Part shown: in pieces, positions 42,401 to 52,111 of the stretch
How the letters are laid out: each line of letters starts with the position of its first letter
Position numbering within the stretch: the first letter of the stretch is position 1
Assembly (NCBI RefSeq): GCF_017874715.1
Contig: NZ_JAGGLR010000011.1
Coordinates: 124,001 to 188,000, forward strand
From: Streptomyces iranensis
Lineage (GTDB): Bacteria > Actinomycetota > Actinomycetes > Streptomycetales > Streptomycetaceae
Reading direction: 5' to 3'
DNA length: 64,000 bases
The notes under the pieces: model-generated
Database searches by the model: none
Told to the model about the DNA's origin: nothing
Seen by the model: only the letters and a program-made list of their open reading frames with translations
Position numbers and translations under genes: made by a program

Positions 42401-45400
42401 GCGAAGGACAGTTCGTGGCGGGCTCCGCCGGCTTCGAGCCCGCGCTGTCGCGGACCGTGGGCTGGTTCACCACCCTGTTCCCGGTGACCGTGGATCCCGG
42501 CGCGGCGGCCGACTTCACCGCCCCCGAGTACCTGACCGCCGCGCTCAAGGCGGTCAAGGAAGACCTCGCCCGCGTGCCGGACAACGGCGTCTCGTACGGC
42601 GCGCTGCGGTACCTGACCCGCGTCGAGTTCGACACGCCCGCACCACAGGTGCTCTTCAACTACCTGGGCCGCTTCGACGCGGGAGCCACCGGCAACTGGC
42701 AACTCGCGGGCACGACTGACCAGTTGGGCGAGAAGCGCGATCCGGGGATGCGGCTGCCGCGCTCCCTGGAGTTCAACGCGATCGCCGAACCCGCCGCCAC
42801 CGGCGAGTACGAACTGGTCACCACCATCTCCTGGCCCGACGGCATGTTCACCGACGAGGACATCGCGACCCTCGGCGGGTATTTCCGGACGGCCCTGGCC
42901 GGGCTGGCCTCGCTCGACCGGGGCGGCCACACTCCCAGCGACTTCGCGCTCGTGCCCCTTACGCAGGCCGACGTCGAGGCCCTGGACGGCCCGGCGCTGC
43001 GCGACATCCTGCCGCTGACCCCGTTGCAGGAGGGCCTGTACTTCCACTCCGTCTTCGACGACGACTCGGCCGGCGCCTACGTCGAACAGCAGCTGCTGAC
43101 ACTGGACGGCGCGGTGGACGCCGACCGGCTCGCGGCGGCGGCCACCCGGGTGCTCACGCTGTACCCGAACCTGGCCGCACGGTTCGTGGCCCTCGCCGAC
43201 GGCCGTGTGGTCTCCATCCTGGAGAGCGGTGTGGAAGCGCCCTTCAGCACGGTGGACCGCCCCGGCGTCACCGACGATGAGGTCCGCGACCTGGCCGAGC
43301 GGGACCGACGGGCCGGGTTCGACCTGGCCAACGGCCCGCTGATGCGGTACACGCTCATCCGCGGGGGTCCCGGCCGGAACGTCCTGGTGCAGACTGTGCA
43401 CCACATCATCGCCGACGGCTGGTCGGTGCCGCCCATGCTCCGGGCGCTGCTCGCCGAATACCATGCGCCGGGGACCGGGTACCCGGCCGTCGGCTTCTCC
43501 GAATACGTGCGCCGGCTCGCCGGACGTGACGACGACGAGAGCGACCGCGTATGGCGCGAACAGCTCGCCGGGCTGCCCGGCCCCTCGCTGGTCGCCGAGG
43601 GCCACACCCCGTCCGACCGGTTCGCCGACACCGCCGTGGAGCCGGAGGACGACATCGACGCGGCCGTCCGGGCGGCCGGTGTGCCGCTGAGCGTGGCCGT
43701 GCACAGCGCTTGGGCGGTGACCCTGGGCTCCGTCCTGCACGGCACGGACGTGGTGTTCGGTTCCACGGTGTCCGGGCGTGACGCCGAGTTGCCCGGCATC
43801 GAGGACATGGTGGGTCTGTTCATCAATACGATCCCCGTGCGGGCCCGTTGGACCCGTACCACCACGGCGCGTGATCTGCTCGCCTCGGTGCGGGAACACC
43901 AGAGCGCGGTCCTGCCGCACCAGCATGTCTCGCTGGCCGGGATCGGCCGCCAGGCCGGCGTGGGCACCCTGTTCGACACCCTGGTGGTGTTCGACGTGGC
44001 GACCGATGTGGACGCCCTGCGGCGGCCCGACGACACGCTGGTCATCACCGGCATCGTCAACGAGGGCGCCCCGCACTACCCGTTGACGCTGGTGGTGGAG
44101 CGCGCACTGGACGGCCGTCCGCGCTTCAACCTGATCTACGACGGCGAACTGCTGCGGGAGCCGGGCGCCCAGGCGATCCTGCGCGCGTTCGCCCACACGT
44201 TCACCCGCCTGCTCACCCGGCCGGACGTCCCTGTCGGCGACCTGACGCCCGAGAGCGACCGGCGTCCCGAGCGGATCACCCCGACGACCCTGGGAGCACT
44301 GTTCGACGCCACCGCGCACCGCGACCCGGCCGCCACCGCCGTGACCCAGTGCGCCCTCGACGGCGGCACCCGGTCCCTGACCTACGGCGAACTGGCCGAC
44401 GCGAAGGACGAGTTGGCCTGGACCCTGCGTGCCGCCGGTATCCGGCCCGGCAAACGGGTCGCCGTCGCCGTCCCACGCTCCGTCGAGCAGGTGGTCGCCC
44501 TGGTCGCGATCGTCACCGCGGGCGGCGCGTATGTACCGCTGGACCTGGCTTACCCGGACGACCGGCTGGAGTACCTCCTCGCCGACGCCGCTCCGCAGGT
44601 CGTTCTCGTGGACCGTGAGCAGCGGGACCGCTTCACGCGGCTGCTGGCCCGCGCGGGTGTGCCGGCCCGTGTGCTGGTTCAGGGAGACGAGCCGCCGCAG
44701 GCCGATACGGAGGCCGGGCCGGAGGTGAGGTGGCACGACCCCGCGTACGTCATCTACACGTCCGGCTCGACCGGCAGACCCAAGGGTGTCGTCGTCCCGC
44801 ACTCCAGCGTGGTGACGCTGCTCGCGAACACCCGGCCGGACATGGACTTCGGACCGCACGACGTATGGGTCCAGTTCCACTCCTTCTCCTTCGACTTCGC
44901 GGTCTGGGAACTGTGGGGCGCGCTGGCGCACGGCGGTGAGCTGCTGGTGCCGGAGTACGGGCTGACCCGCTCGCCGGTCGACTTCCACCGGCTGGTCCGC
45001 GAGCGCGGCGTGACCGTGCTCAACCAGACGCCGTCGGCGTTCTACCAGTTCATCGAGGCCGACCGGCATACGGGCGAGCCGTTGCCCGCGCTGCGCCGGA
45101 TCATCTTCGGCGGCGAGGCGCTGGACCTCGGGCGGCTGCGCGGCTGGATCGAGCGGCACGGCACCGGATCGCCCGAACTGGTCAATATGTACGGCATCAC
45201 CGAGACCACCGTCCATGTCACCCACCGGGTGCTGACCGACGAGGACTTCGGCGCCGATGACGACGTGAGCCCGATCGGCGGCCCGATCCCCGGCCTGGCC
45301 ATCCATCTGCTCGACGACCGGCTCCGGCCGGTGCCGCCGGGCCGAGTGGGCGCCATCTACGTCGCCGGCGACCAGGTGTCCCTCGGCTACCTGGGCAGGC

Positions 45401-48400
45401 CGGGGCTCACCGCGGGCCGTTTCGTGGCGAACCCGTTCATGGGCGACGGCTCCCGCATGTACCACACGGGCGACCTGGCCATCCGCACCCTCGACGGTGA
45501 GCTGGAGTTCACCGGACGCACCGACGACCAGGTCCAACTCAGGGGATTCCGCATTGAGTTGGCGGAGGTGGAAGGCGTGGTCAGGGAGCTCGACGGTGTG
45601 GTCGACGTGGCCGTCACGGTGGCTGAGAGCGGGGACCACTTGGTCGCTCATGTCGTGGGCCAGGTGCCGGACGACCTTGGCGATCTGCTGTCCACGAAAC
45701 TGCCTGGGCACATGATGCCGGGGCGGGTTCTGCCGGTCGAGGCATTGCCGTTGACCGTCAACGGCAAGCTCGACCGGAGAGCGTTGACAGAGAGCGCCGC
45801 GACGGGGCCTTCTTCGTCTGACCGTACGTCATGGCTGGGCGCGCAGTTCCCCGCGCCCCTGCGGGGCGCACCCGCAGCCGAAGACGCCGCGCTCGACGCG
45901 CTGGTCCGTATCTTCACCGAGACGCTGCCAGGCGCCGCTGCTGGCGCCGACACCGACTTCTTCCGCGCCGGAGGCGACAGCATCGTCGCCATCACCGTGA
46001 TCAACCGGGCCAGGGCGCTCGGCCTGACGATCGCGCCACGGGACGTGTTCCTGTTCAGGACACCGCGTGCGCTCGCCGAGCACCTGGGAACGCGCACCCC
46101 GCAGGCCGCCCCGGCACCCGCGCCCGCCCGCCGCGAGGACGGCCCGCTGACCCCGACGCCGATCATCCTGCGCCAGCGGGAACTGGGCGGCTCGCTCGCC
46201 CGGTTCGCCCAGGCCAGAACGCTGGTGGCCCCGGAGGGTACCGAATTCGCCGAGGTCGAGCGCGCCGCGAACGCCGTCGTGGCCGCGCACCCGGCCCTCC
46301 GGCTGCGGCTGCGCGTCGAGCATGGAGTGTGGGCCCTGCGCACCGAGCCCTCCGTCGAGATGACGGTCGTACGGGCGAACACGGCCGACGCGACGGCCGT
46401 GGCGAACCAGGCCGCCGGACGGCTCGATCCCGAGTCCGGGAACGTGGTCGCGTTCTCGTGGCTGGCGGCGAGCCGGACCCTGGTGGTCACCGTGCACCAC
46501 CTCGCCGTCGACTCGGTGTCCTGGCTGGTCCTGCTGGACGACCTGGCCGCTGCCCTGCGCGGGGAGACCCTGCCCCCGCCGACCACGTCGTACGCCGAGT
46601 ACGCCGAAGCGCTGACCCTCCAAGCCACCCATGCCATCGACGACCTCGGACACTGGGTCACCACCCTCCAGGCGCCCGAACTGCTGCCTGCCATAGGCGA
46701 GTTGCGTGAGACCGCCGTCGTACTCGCCCCCGACGTGAGCGACCGCGTGACGCGTACCGCGCCCGCGGCACTCGGCGTCGGCCTCACCGAGCTGCTGTGC
46801 GGCGCGCTGCGCACCGCGCTGACCCACATCCAGCCATCGCCCACCGATCTCGCGATCGAGCTGGAGCGGCACGGCCGGGTCCCGGCGCTGGAGCACCACG
46901 ACTACACCCGCACGGTCGGCTGGTTCACCTCCATCGCGCCCGTACGGCTCACGGCGCACACCGACCCCGTCGCGGCGGCGTACGAGGTGGCCGAGTGTCA
47001 GCCGGACGAGCGGGGGCACGTCGCCTACGGCCAACTCAGGTACCTCACCCCGCAGACGGCCCCGCTGTTCACCGCACGCCCCCAGGTGCTGTTCAACTAT
47101 CTCGGCCGAGGCGGCGAGTCCCAGGCGCTGCGCCTCACCGGCGGCGATCAGGGCAGCCCGTACGCCGTCGAGGTCAACGCCTGGACCGACGCGGCCACCG
47201 GAAGCCTGCACACGGACTTCACCCTCGCCGAGGGCATCCCGGACGAGATCACCGAACACTGGCGGCGCGCACTGGAACACATCGCGGACGCCTCCGCGAC
47301 GGCCGAGCGCACGGCACCGGTCACCCCACTCCAGCGGGGCCTGTTCTTCCAGGCCCAGATGGCGGGCCCGGCCGGACACTATGTCGCCCAGAGCTGGTTC
47401 ACCTTCGACCGGCGCCTGGACACCGACGCGCTGGCCGAGGCGATGGCGTATGTGATCGAGCGGTACCCGGTCGTGGGCGCCGGCTTCACCACCGACGACG
47501 ACGGAAACCCGGTCCAGGTCCTGGGGGCGGGCCGCCGGGCCGATGTCCGCACGGTCGCGCTCTCCACGGACGCGGAGGTCGAGGCCCTGCGTACCCGGGA
47601 CCGCGACACCGGATTCGACCCGGGTGAGCCGCCGCTGATCCGGATGACGGTGGTGCGTCTGCCCGACGACCGCGACGGGCTGCTGCTCAGCTACCACCTG
47701 CTGCTGTGGGACGGCTGGTCCCGCGAGATCGTGCTGCGGGACCTGTTCGACGCCTACCAGGCCGTCCTCGCGGGCGAGTTGCCCGCCCCGGTCCCGGCCA
47801 CGCCCAGCTTCGAGGACCACGCACGGGCGCTCGACGCCAGGGACTCCGCCGTATCGGAGCGCTTCTGGGCGGAGCACCTGGCCGGTCTCCCCGGGCCGAC
47901 GCTGCTCGCCGGACCGGCGCCCGCCCTGTCGGACGATCTGCCGGCCGCCCTCGTGCACACGCTGTCCGCCGAGCTGTCGGATCTGCTGCGGGAAGCGGCC
48001 AAGGCGCACGGCGTCACGCTGAACTCGGTGCTGACCGGCGCGTTCGGCCTCCTGCTGGGCGCCCGTACGGGCCGTAGCGATGCCGTGTTCGGCGTGACCG
48101 TCTCCGGCCGGGAGGGCGAGGGCCTGGACGGCATCGTCGGCGTACTGCTCAACACCGTGCCCATGTGGACGCGGGCCCGGCCGGACGACACGGTCGGCGG
48201 GTATCTCTCGGCCGTCCAGGAGGCCAGGGTCGAGGCGATGGTCCACGAGCACCTGGGGCTCGGCGAGATCCAGCGGGCCAGTGGGCACGACACCCTGTTC
48301 GACAACCTGTTCGTGCTCCAGAACTTCCTGGACATGGACGCGTTCGCCGAGATGAACGCCAGGCACGGCATCACCTCGGTGGCAGCCGATGACTCCACCC

Positions 48401-50415
48401 ACTACCCGTTCACCTGGGTCGTCACGCCGGGCGACCGGCTCACGGTCAAGCTGGAGTACCGCGACGAGGACACCGGCAACGCCCGCCGTCTCCTCGACGA
48501 CTACCTGCGTGTGCTCGAAGACCTGGCCCGGTCGGCCGGCCCGGTCGGCGCCCTGCCCGGCCTGGGACCGGAGCCCTCGCCCGAGACGCGTACGGACATC
48601 GGCACGGACACCGTGGTCGACCGGTTCGACCAGGCGGCGGACCGCGACCCGCAGCGGGTGGCGCTCGTCGCCCATGGCTCGGCCATGACCTTCGCCGAGC
48701 TGCGGGACCGCAGCCGCGCCGTGGCCGGTGTGCTCGCCGGGCGCGGCATCGGCCCCGAGACGACCGTGGGCCTCGCGATCCCGCGCTCCCGCGACTCGAT
48801 CGTGGCGCTGTTCGCCGTGCTGCGCGTCGGCGCCGCGTACGTTCCGCTGGAGCTGGACCACCCGGACGAGCGGATCGCCGCGATCGTCGCGGACGCCCGC
48901 CCTGATGTGACTCTCACCGTGAGCGCCGTGTCGCCCCGGCTGACCGGCGACCTGATCGAGCTGGACCGGCCCCTCCCCGAGGCCGAGCCGTTTGTGACGT
49001 TCGCGCCGGACCACCCGGACCGGCTGCGGCACCCCGCGTACACCATCTACACCTCCGGGTCGACCGGGAAGCCCAAGGGTGTGGTGACCGAGTACGCGGG
49101 GCTCACCAATATGCTGATCAACCATCAGCGCCGGATCTTCGAGCCGGTGCTGGCGGTCCACGGCCACCGGGTCTTCCGGATCGCGCACACCGTGTCGTTC
49201 GCCTTCGACATGTCGTGGGAGGAGCTGCTGTGGCTCGCCGACGGCCACGAGGTGCACATCTGTGACGAGGAGCTGCGCCGTGACGCGCCCCGGCTGGTCG
49301 AGTACTGCCTCGAGCACGGCATCGACGTCATCAACGTGACCCCGACCTATGCGCAGCAGCTGGTGGCAGAGGGCCTGCTCGACAACCCCGAACGGCGTCC
49401 GGCGCTGGTGCTGCTGGGCGGCGAGGCCGTCACCCCGGCGCTGTGGCAGCGGCTCGCCGAGACCGAGGGGACGGTCGGCTACAACCTCTACGGACCCACC
49501 GAGTACACCATCAACACCCTCGGCGTCGGCACCTTCGAATGTCAGGACCCGGTGGTGGGTGTGGCGATCGACAACACCGATGTCCACGTACTGGATCCAT
49601 GGCTGCGGCCGCTGCCGGACGGAGTGCCCGGTGAGCTGTATGTGTCGGGCATCGGCATCGCGCGTGGCTATCTCGGGCAGCCCGCCCAGACCGCGCACCG
49701 CTTCGTGGCGTGCCCGTACGGCGCACCCGGCGAGCGCATGTACCGCACCGGGGATCTGGTGGCCCGTCGGCCCGACGGCAACCTGATGTACCTGGGCCGC
49801 ACCGACCAGCAGGTCAAGATCCGGGGACACCGGGTCGAACTGGGCGAGGTCGAGGCGGCGTTCGCGGCACATCCCGCGGTCCGATTCGTCGCCGCGGTCG
49901 CCCAGCCCGATCCGCAGGTCGACGGCGCGTACCGGCTGGCCGCCTATCTGGTGCTGGAGGGCGCGGAGCTGGCGACGGTGGCCACCGAAGCGGGCGCCGG
50001 GCTGCCGGACTTCCTGCGCCCGACGCACTACGCCCAGGTCGACGGCATCCCGCTGACGGTGAACGGGAAGGCGGACACCAAGGCGCTGCCGGCGGCCAAG
50101 CCGCTGGGCGCGCTGACCACGGCGGGGGAGCGGGGGCCCGCGACCGAGACCGAGACCGTGGTGTGCGAGTTCTTCGCCGAGGCGCTGGACCTGGACGACG
50201 ACGAGGTGAGCGCGGTGAGCGACTTCGTGTCCCTGGGAGGGCACTCCATGCTGGCGGTGCGGCTGATCGGGCTGCTCCGCCGCGAGTACGGTCCGGTGAT
50301 CACGATCCGAGACCTGTTCACCCTGCGCACCCCGGAAGCGATGGCCCGCCACCTCGATGCCCGCCACCTCGATGCCCGCCACAACGATGCCCGAGACCTC
50401 GATGACAACTCCTGA
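39427..50415 (+). CDS. cchH: Coelichelin nonribosomal peptide synthetase (A-PCP-E-C-A-PCP-E-C-A-PCP)
   Basis: 3662 aa, three modules. A1 about 130-640, PCP1 GGDSIL (~675), E1 HHVVIDG (~847), C1 HHIIADG (~1325), A2 1619-2110, PCP2 GGDSIV (~2182), E2 HHLAVDS (~2357), C2 with YHLLLWDG (~2755), A3 from 3056, PCP3 GGHSML (~3600). Specificity residues read from the A domains are DINYWGGIGK (formyl-hydroxyornithine), DFWNIGMVHK (Thr) and DMENLGLINK (hydroxyornithine), the published CchH codes. Two epimerisation domains give D residues. There is no thioesterase, and three modules make a tetrapeptide, as known for coelichelin. The N-terminal ~120 residues are extra, without a clear domain. The last ~20 residues are a short RHLDA repeat. 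Confidence 0.97.
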   Translation: MVEPSARRVLLSPTHVADVRRRIGDFSDRTIAEACAIALSYWATGRSPHDIDLTPGTLFADILGWVDNGGTAPDGWEVGADERSIVLPGGVGPADAQLALDDLAEFPDRPIGTIGPAGVAARLEALAGWNDTETDRVRPTIVEMFREQARTRPDAVAIVDERRSLTYREAAGLAGQLAHHLIARGLGPEQVVGISLRRSADMVIGLLAVLQAGCAFVPLDPKWPAARRAVVIEDAKVVVQLNDSGERDPAEPEAVAVDLGDWRFGSHPTEGTAVAVPGDALAYVIFTSGSTGRPKGAMIRHAAISERLLWQINEILGFGHDDASLFKAPLSFDISINEIFLPLVSGARLVILRPDGERDPHHLLSVIAEQRVTFTYLVSSMLDVLLEIAGDSGRLDSLRHVWCGGEVLTPELYERFRTKLDIPMYHGYGPAETTIGVSHVIYRGAAERLSTSIGKANPNTQLYVLDDELRPVPVGAGGELYVGGFLLGRGYVGAPGLTASRFVANPFAADGSRLYRTGDLARYTPDGSLDFLGRADNQIKIRGMRLEIEDVEVGLAEHPGVRHTCVVAKKNATGGTYLVGYVIPATGSEELRAAEVKAWATEHMVEYMVPTHVVVMTEFPLTANGKLDRGALPEPAVPAGSLVHPTTENEHAVCAAVAAVLRLDEVGVDQDFFQLGGDSILAISLLSALRDAGLYVTARQIFTHSSVGALAAVASREDVSTVDHRDVATGSVVGSPIVQWLGDTTDAIRGFVQSVVLNTPADLTADALDEILTALIQRHDMLRAKLVRGERWSFDIPEADQAAPGWQESDRPLDECVALATEGLDPAGGVMLRAVWRRRARQLVLIAHHVVIDGVSWRILMDDLATAWRQLTSGAPIELPPVGTSFRRWTQLLERAAFDADSSSYWRPLPGEDRLLGRRALSTADTVAAERLQAISVGPGVTAALLGEIPAKFHAGVNDVLLTGLAVALARWRRDLGQEQTFAHIELEGHGREGQFVAGSAGFEPALSRTVGWFTTLFPVTVDPGAAADFTAPEYLTAALKAVKEDLARVPDNGVSYGALRYLTRVEFDTPAPQVLFNYLGRFDAGATGNWQLAGTTDQLGEKRDPGMRLPRSLEFNAIAEPAATGEYELVTTISWPDGMFTDEDIATLGGYFRTALAGLASLDRGGHTPSDFALVPLTQADVEALDGPALRDILPLTPLQEGLYFHSVFDDDSAGAYVEQQLLTLDGAVDADRLAAAATRVLTLYPNLAARFVALADGRVVSILESGVEAPFSTVDRPGVTDDEVRDLAERDRRAGFDLANGPLMRYTLIRGGPGRNVLVQTVHHIIADGWSVPPMLRALLAEYHAPGTGYPAVGFSEYVRRLAGRDDDESDRVWREQLAGLPGPSLVAEGHTPSDRFADTAVEPEDDIDAAVRAAGVPLSVAVHSAWAVTLGSVLHGTDVVFGSTVSGRDAELPGIEDMVGLFINTIPVRARWTRTTTARDLLASVREHQSAVLPHQHVSLAGIGRQAGVGTLFDTLVVFDVATDVDALRRPDDTLVITGIVNEGAPHYPLTLVVERALDGRPRFNLIYDGELLREPGAQAILRAFAHTFTRLLTRPDVPVGDLTPESDRRPERITPTTLGALFDATAHRDPAATAVTQCALDGGTRSLTYGELADAKDELAWTLRAAGIRPGKRVAVAVPRSVEQVVALVAIVTAGGAYVPLDLAYPDDRLEYLLADAAPQVVLVDREQRDRFTRLLARAGVPARVLVQGDEPPQADTEAGPEVRWHDPAYVIYTSGSTGRPKGVVVPHSSVVTLLANTRPDMDFGPHDVWVQFHSFSFDFAVWELWGALAHGGELLVPEYGLTRSPVDFHRLVRERGVTVLNQTPSAFYQFIEADRHTGEPLPALRRIIFGGEALDLGRLRGWIERHGTGSPELVNMYGITETTVHVTHRVLTDEDFGADDDVSPIGGPIPGLAIHLLDDRLRPVPPGRVGAIYVAGDQVSLGYLGRPGLTAGRFVANPFMGDGSRMYHTGDLAIRTLDGELEFTGRTDDQVQLRGFRIELAEVEGVVRELDGVVDVAVTVAESGDHLVAHVVGQVPDDLGDLLSTKLPGHMMPGRVLPVEALPLTVNGKLDRRALTESAATGPSSSDRTSWLGAQFPAPLRGAPAAEDAALDALVRIFTETLPGAAAGADTDFFRAGGDSIVAITVINRARALGLTIAPRDVFLFRTPRALAEHLGTRTPQAAPAPAPARREDGPLTPTPIILRQRELGGSLARFAQARTLVAPEGTEFAEVERAANAVVAAHPALRLRLRVEHGVWALRTEPSVEMTVVRANTADATAVANQAAGRLDPESGNVVAFSWLAASRTLVVTVHHLAVDSVSWLVLLDDLAAALRGETLPPPTTSYAEYAEALTLQATHAIDDLGHWVTTLQAPELLPAIGELRETAVVLAPDVSDRVTRTAPAALGVGLTELLCGALRTALTHIQPSPTDLAIELERHGRVPALEHHDYTRTVGWFTSIAPVRLTAHTDPVAAAYEVAECQPDERGHVAYGQLRYLTPQTAPLFTARPQVLFNYLGRGGESQALRLTGGDQGSPYAVEVNAWTDAATGSLHTDFTLAEGIPDEITEHWRRALEHIADASATAERTAPVTPLQRGLFFQAQMAGPAGHYVAQSWFTFDRRLDTDALAEAMAYVIERYPVVGAGFTTDDDGNPVQVLGAGRRADVRTVALSTDAEVEALRTRDRDTGFDPGEPPLIRMTVVRLPDDRDGLLLSYHLLLWDGWSREIVLRDLFDAYQAVLAGELPAPVPATPSFEDHARALDARDSAVSERFWAEHLAGLPGPTLLAGPAPALSDDLPAALVHTLSAELSDLLREAAKAHGVTLNSVLTGAFGLLLGARTGRSDAVFGVTVSGREGEGLDGIVGVLLNTVPMWTRARPDDTVGGYLSAVQEARVEAMVHEHLGLGEIQRASGHDTLFDNLFVLQNFLDMDAFAEMNARHGITSVAADDSTHYPFTWVVTPGDRLTVKLEYRDEDTGNARRLLDDYLRVLEDLARSAGPVGALPGLGPEPSPETRTDIGTDTVVDRFDQAADRDPQRVALVAHGSAMTFAELRDRSRAVAGVLAGRGIGPETTVGLAIPRSRDSIVALFAVLRVGAAYVPLELDHPDERIAAIVADARPDVTLTVSAVSPRLTGDLIELDRPLPEAEPFVTFAPDHPDRLRHPAYTIYTSGSTGKPKGVVTEYAGLTNMLINHQRRIFEPVLAVHGHRVFRIAHTVSFAFDMSWEELLWLADGHEVHICDEELRRDAPRLVEYCLEHGIDVINVTPTYAQQLVAEGLLDNPERRPALVLLGGEAVTPALWQRLAETEGTVGYNLYGPTEYTINTLGVGTFECQDPVVGVAIDNTDVHVLDPWLRPLPDGVPGELYVSGIGIARGYLGQPAQTAHRFVACPYGAPGERMYRTGDLVARRPDGNLMYLGRTDQQVKIRGHRVELGEVEAAFAAHPAVRFVAAVAQPDPQVDGAYRLAAYLVLEGAELATVATEAGAGLPDFLRPTHYAQVDGIPLTVNGKADTKALPAAKPLGALTTAGERGPATETETVVCEFFAEALDLDDDEVSAVSDFVSLGGHSMLAVRLIGLLRREYGPVITIRDLFTLRTPEAMARHLDARHLDARHNDARDLDDNS
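50344..50405 (+). repeat. 15-bp tandem repeats at the 3' end of cchH
   Basis: Three to four copies of GATGCCCGCCACCTC-like units encode ARHLD-ARHLD-ARHND-ARDLD at the C-terminus of CchH. The array also contains the start region of cchI (ATG 50402). Slippage could change the length of the protein tail. Confidence 0.8.
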
Positions 50416-52102
50416 CACCCGGCGGCCCCGACCGGGGTCCGACATCCTCCGGACCGCACTGCGCCGCAACATCGGTGCCATGGCCCGAGGCACCGTCCTC
50501 ATGGGCCTGTACCAGGCGGGTGAGACGGCCTTCCCCATCGCGCTCGGCCTGATCGTCGAGCACACGATGCGCCACCGGAGCCTCGGCGCGCTGGGCCTGT
50601 CGATCGCCGCATTGGCGGTGATCATCACGACGGTGTCGCTGTCGTGGCGGTTCGGGATGCGCATCCTCCAGAAGGCCAATACGACCGAGGCACACCGCTG
50701 GCGGGTGAAGGTCGCGGCCTGTGGCCTTCAGCCGGTGGCCAGGGACGTGGACCTCAAGTCCGGCGAGGTGCTGACCATCGCCACCGAGGACGCCGACCAG
50801 ACCGCCGATATCATCGAGGTGGTCCCGCTGCTGATCAGCTCGCTGGTCGCGGTGCTGGTCGCGGCGGTCGCCCTCGGCCTGGCCGACGTGCGGCTCGGCC
50901 TGCTGGTGATCGTGGGCACCGTCGCGATCCTGTCGGCCCTGAGCGTGCTGTCCAAGCGGATCGGCTCCAGCACCCGCGAACAGCAGGCCCGGGTGGCGCG
51001 GGCGGGCGCGAAGGTCGCCGACCTGATCACCGGGCTGCGCCCGCTGCACGGCTTCGGCGGCAACCACGCGGCGTTCCGGTCCTACCGTGAGGTCAGCACG
51101 GAGGCGACCCACCAGGCCATCACGGTCGCCAAGGTCAACGGCGTGTACGCGGGCACCGCGCTGGCCCTCAACGCGGTCCTCGCCGCCGCCGTGACCCTGA
51201 CGGCGGGCTCGCTGGCGTGGAGCGGCGAAATCAACATCGGCGAACTCGTCATGGCGGTGGGGCTGGCGCAGTTCATCATGGAACCGCTCAAGCTGTTCTC
51301 GGAGATGCCGAAGTACGTGATGATGGCGCGCGCGTCGGCCGAGCGGATGGCGCTGGTGCTGGCCGCGCCGCCGGTGACGGCTTCGGGGGCGGAGCACCCG
51401 GCCGCGGGCGGAGACCTCGAGATCGACTGCCTCCGCTACGGCTCCCTGCGCAAGCTGAAGTTCCAGGTGGGCGCCGGCGAGTTCGTGGCGATCGCCGCCT
51501 ACCAGCCGCGCGCGGCGGCCGACCTGGCGTCGATCCTGGCCGTGACCGTCCCGCCCGACGCGTACGAGGGAGCGGTGCGGGTGAGCGGGCGGGAGCTCAG
51601 GGACCTGTCGGTCGAGGCGGTCCGCGCGTACATGCTGGTGAACCCGTACGACGGGGAGATCTTCGCGGGCACCCTCCGTACGAACATCGACCCACTGGGC
51701 AGTAGCCGGATGGTCCCCGAGGCCATCGAAGCGTCCATGCTGACCGACGTGGTCGCCCTCCACCGCGAAGGGCTCGACTACGGTGTCCGCGACCGCGGTG
51801 CGAACCTCTCCGGGGGCCAGCGCCAGCGGCTGTCCCTGGCCCGCGCCCTCGCCGCCGACACCGATGTCCTCGTCCTGCACGACCCGACGACGGCCGTCGA
51901 CGCGGTCACCGAGCAGCTCATCGCGCGCAACGTCGCGAAGCTGCGCCGGGGCCGGACCACCATCGTGATCACCAGCAGCCCGGCCCTCCTGGATGCCGCC
52001 GACCGTGTCCTCGCACTGGACGACGGCGTCATCACCGCCGAGGACACCCATCGCAACCTCCTCGCCACGAACGAGGACTACTGCGCGGTGGTGGCCCGGT
52101 GA
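50402..52102 (+). CDS. cchI: ABC exporter half-transporter with degenerate Walker A
   Basis: 566 aa from ATG 50402, overlapping the cchH stop by 14 bp (earlier in-frame ATGs lie in the repeat). Six-helix exporter domain (to about 320), then a nucleotide-binding domain whose Walker A region reads AYQPRAAADLAS, without GxxGxGK. The Q-loop Gln is Asn (MLVNPYDG), Walker B ends LVLHDPTT with Asp for the catalytic Glu, and the H-loop His is Ser (ITSSPA). In contrast, the signature LSGGQRQR is intact. It cannot hydrolyse ATP at its own site but can complete CchG's site. Probable partner of CchG in coelichelin export. Confidence 0.9.
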   Translation: MTTPDTRRPRPGSDILRTALRRNIGAMARGTVLMGLYQAGETAFPIALGLIVEHTMRHRSLGALGLSIAALAVIITTVSLSWRFGMRILQKANTTEAHRWRVKVAACGLQPVARDVDLKSGEVLTIATEDADQTADIIEVVPLLISSLVAVLVAAVALGLADVRLGLLVIVGTVAILSALSVLSKRIGSSTREQQARVARAGAKVADLITGLRPLHGFGGNHAAFRSYREVSTEATHQAITVAKVNGVYAGTALALNAVLAAAVTLTAGSLAWSGEINIGELVMAVGLAQFIMEPLKLFSEMPKYVMMARASAERMALVLAAPPVTASGAEHPAAGGDLEIDCLRYGSLRKLKFQVGAGEFVAIAAYQPRAAADLASILAVTVPPDAYEGAVRVSGRELRDLSVEAVRAYMLVNPYDGEIFAGTLRTNIDPLGSSRMVPEAIEASMLTDVVALHREGLDYGVRDRGANLSGGQRQRLSLARALAADTDVLVLHDPTTAVDAVTEQLIARNVAKLRRGRTTIVITSSPALLDAADRVLALDDGVITAEDTHRNLLATNEDYCAVVAR

Positions 52103-52111
52103 ACCGATCGG

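Noticed and set aside
39421..45711. A 2096-codon minus-strand frame opposite cchH
   Set aside because: It is a shadow of the NRPS reading frame; no domain and no start signal.
45829..50679. A 1616-codon minus-strand frame opposite the rest of cchH
   Set aside because: Same reason: antisense of a well-supported NRPS.
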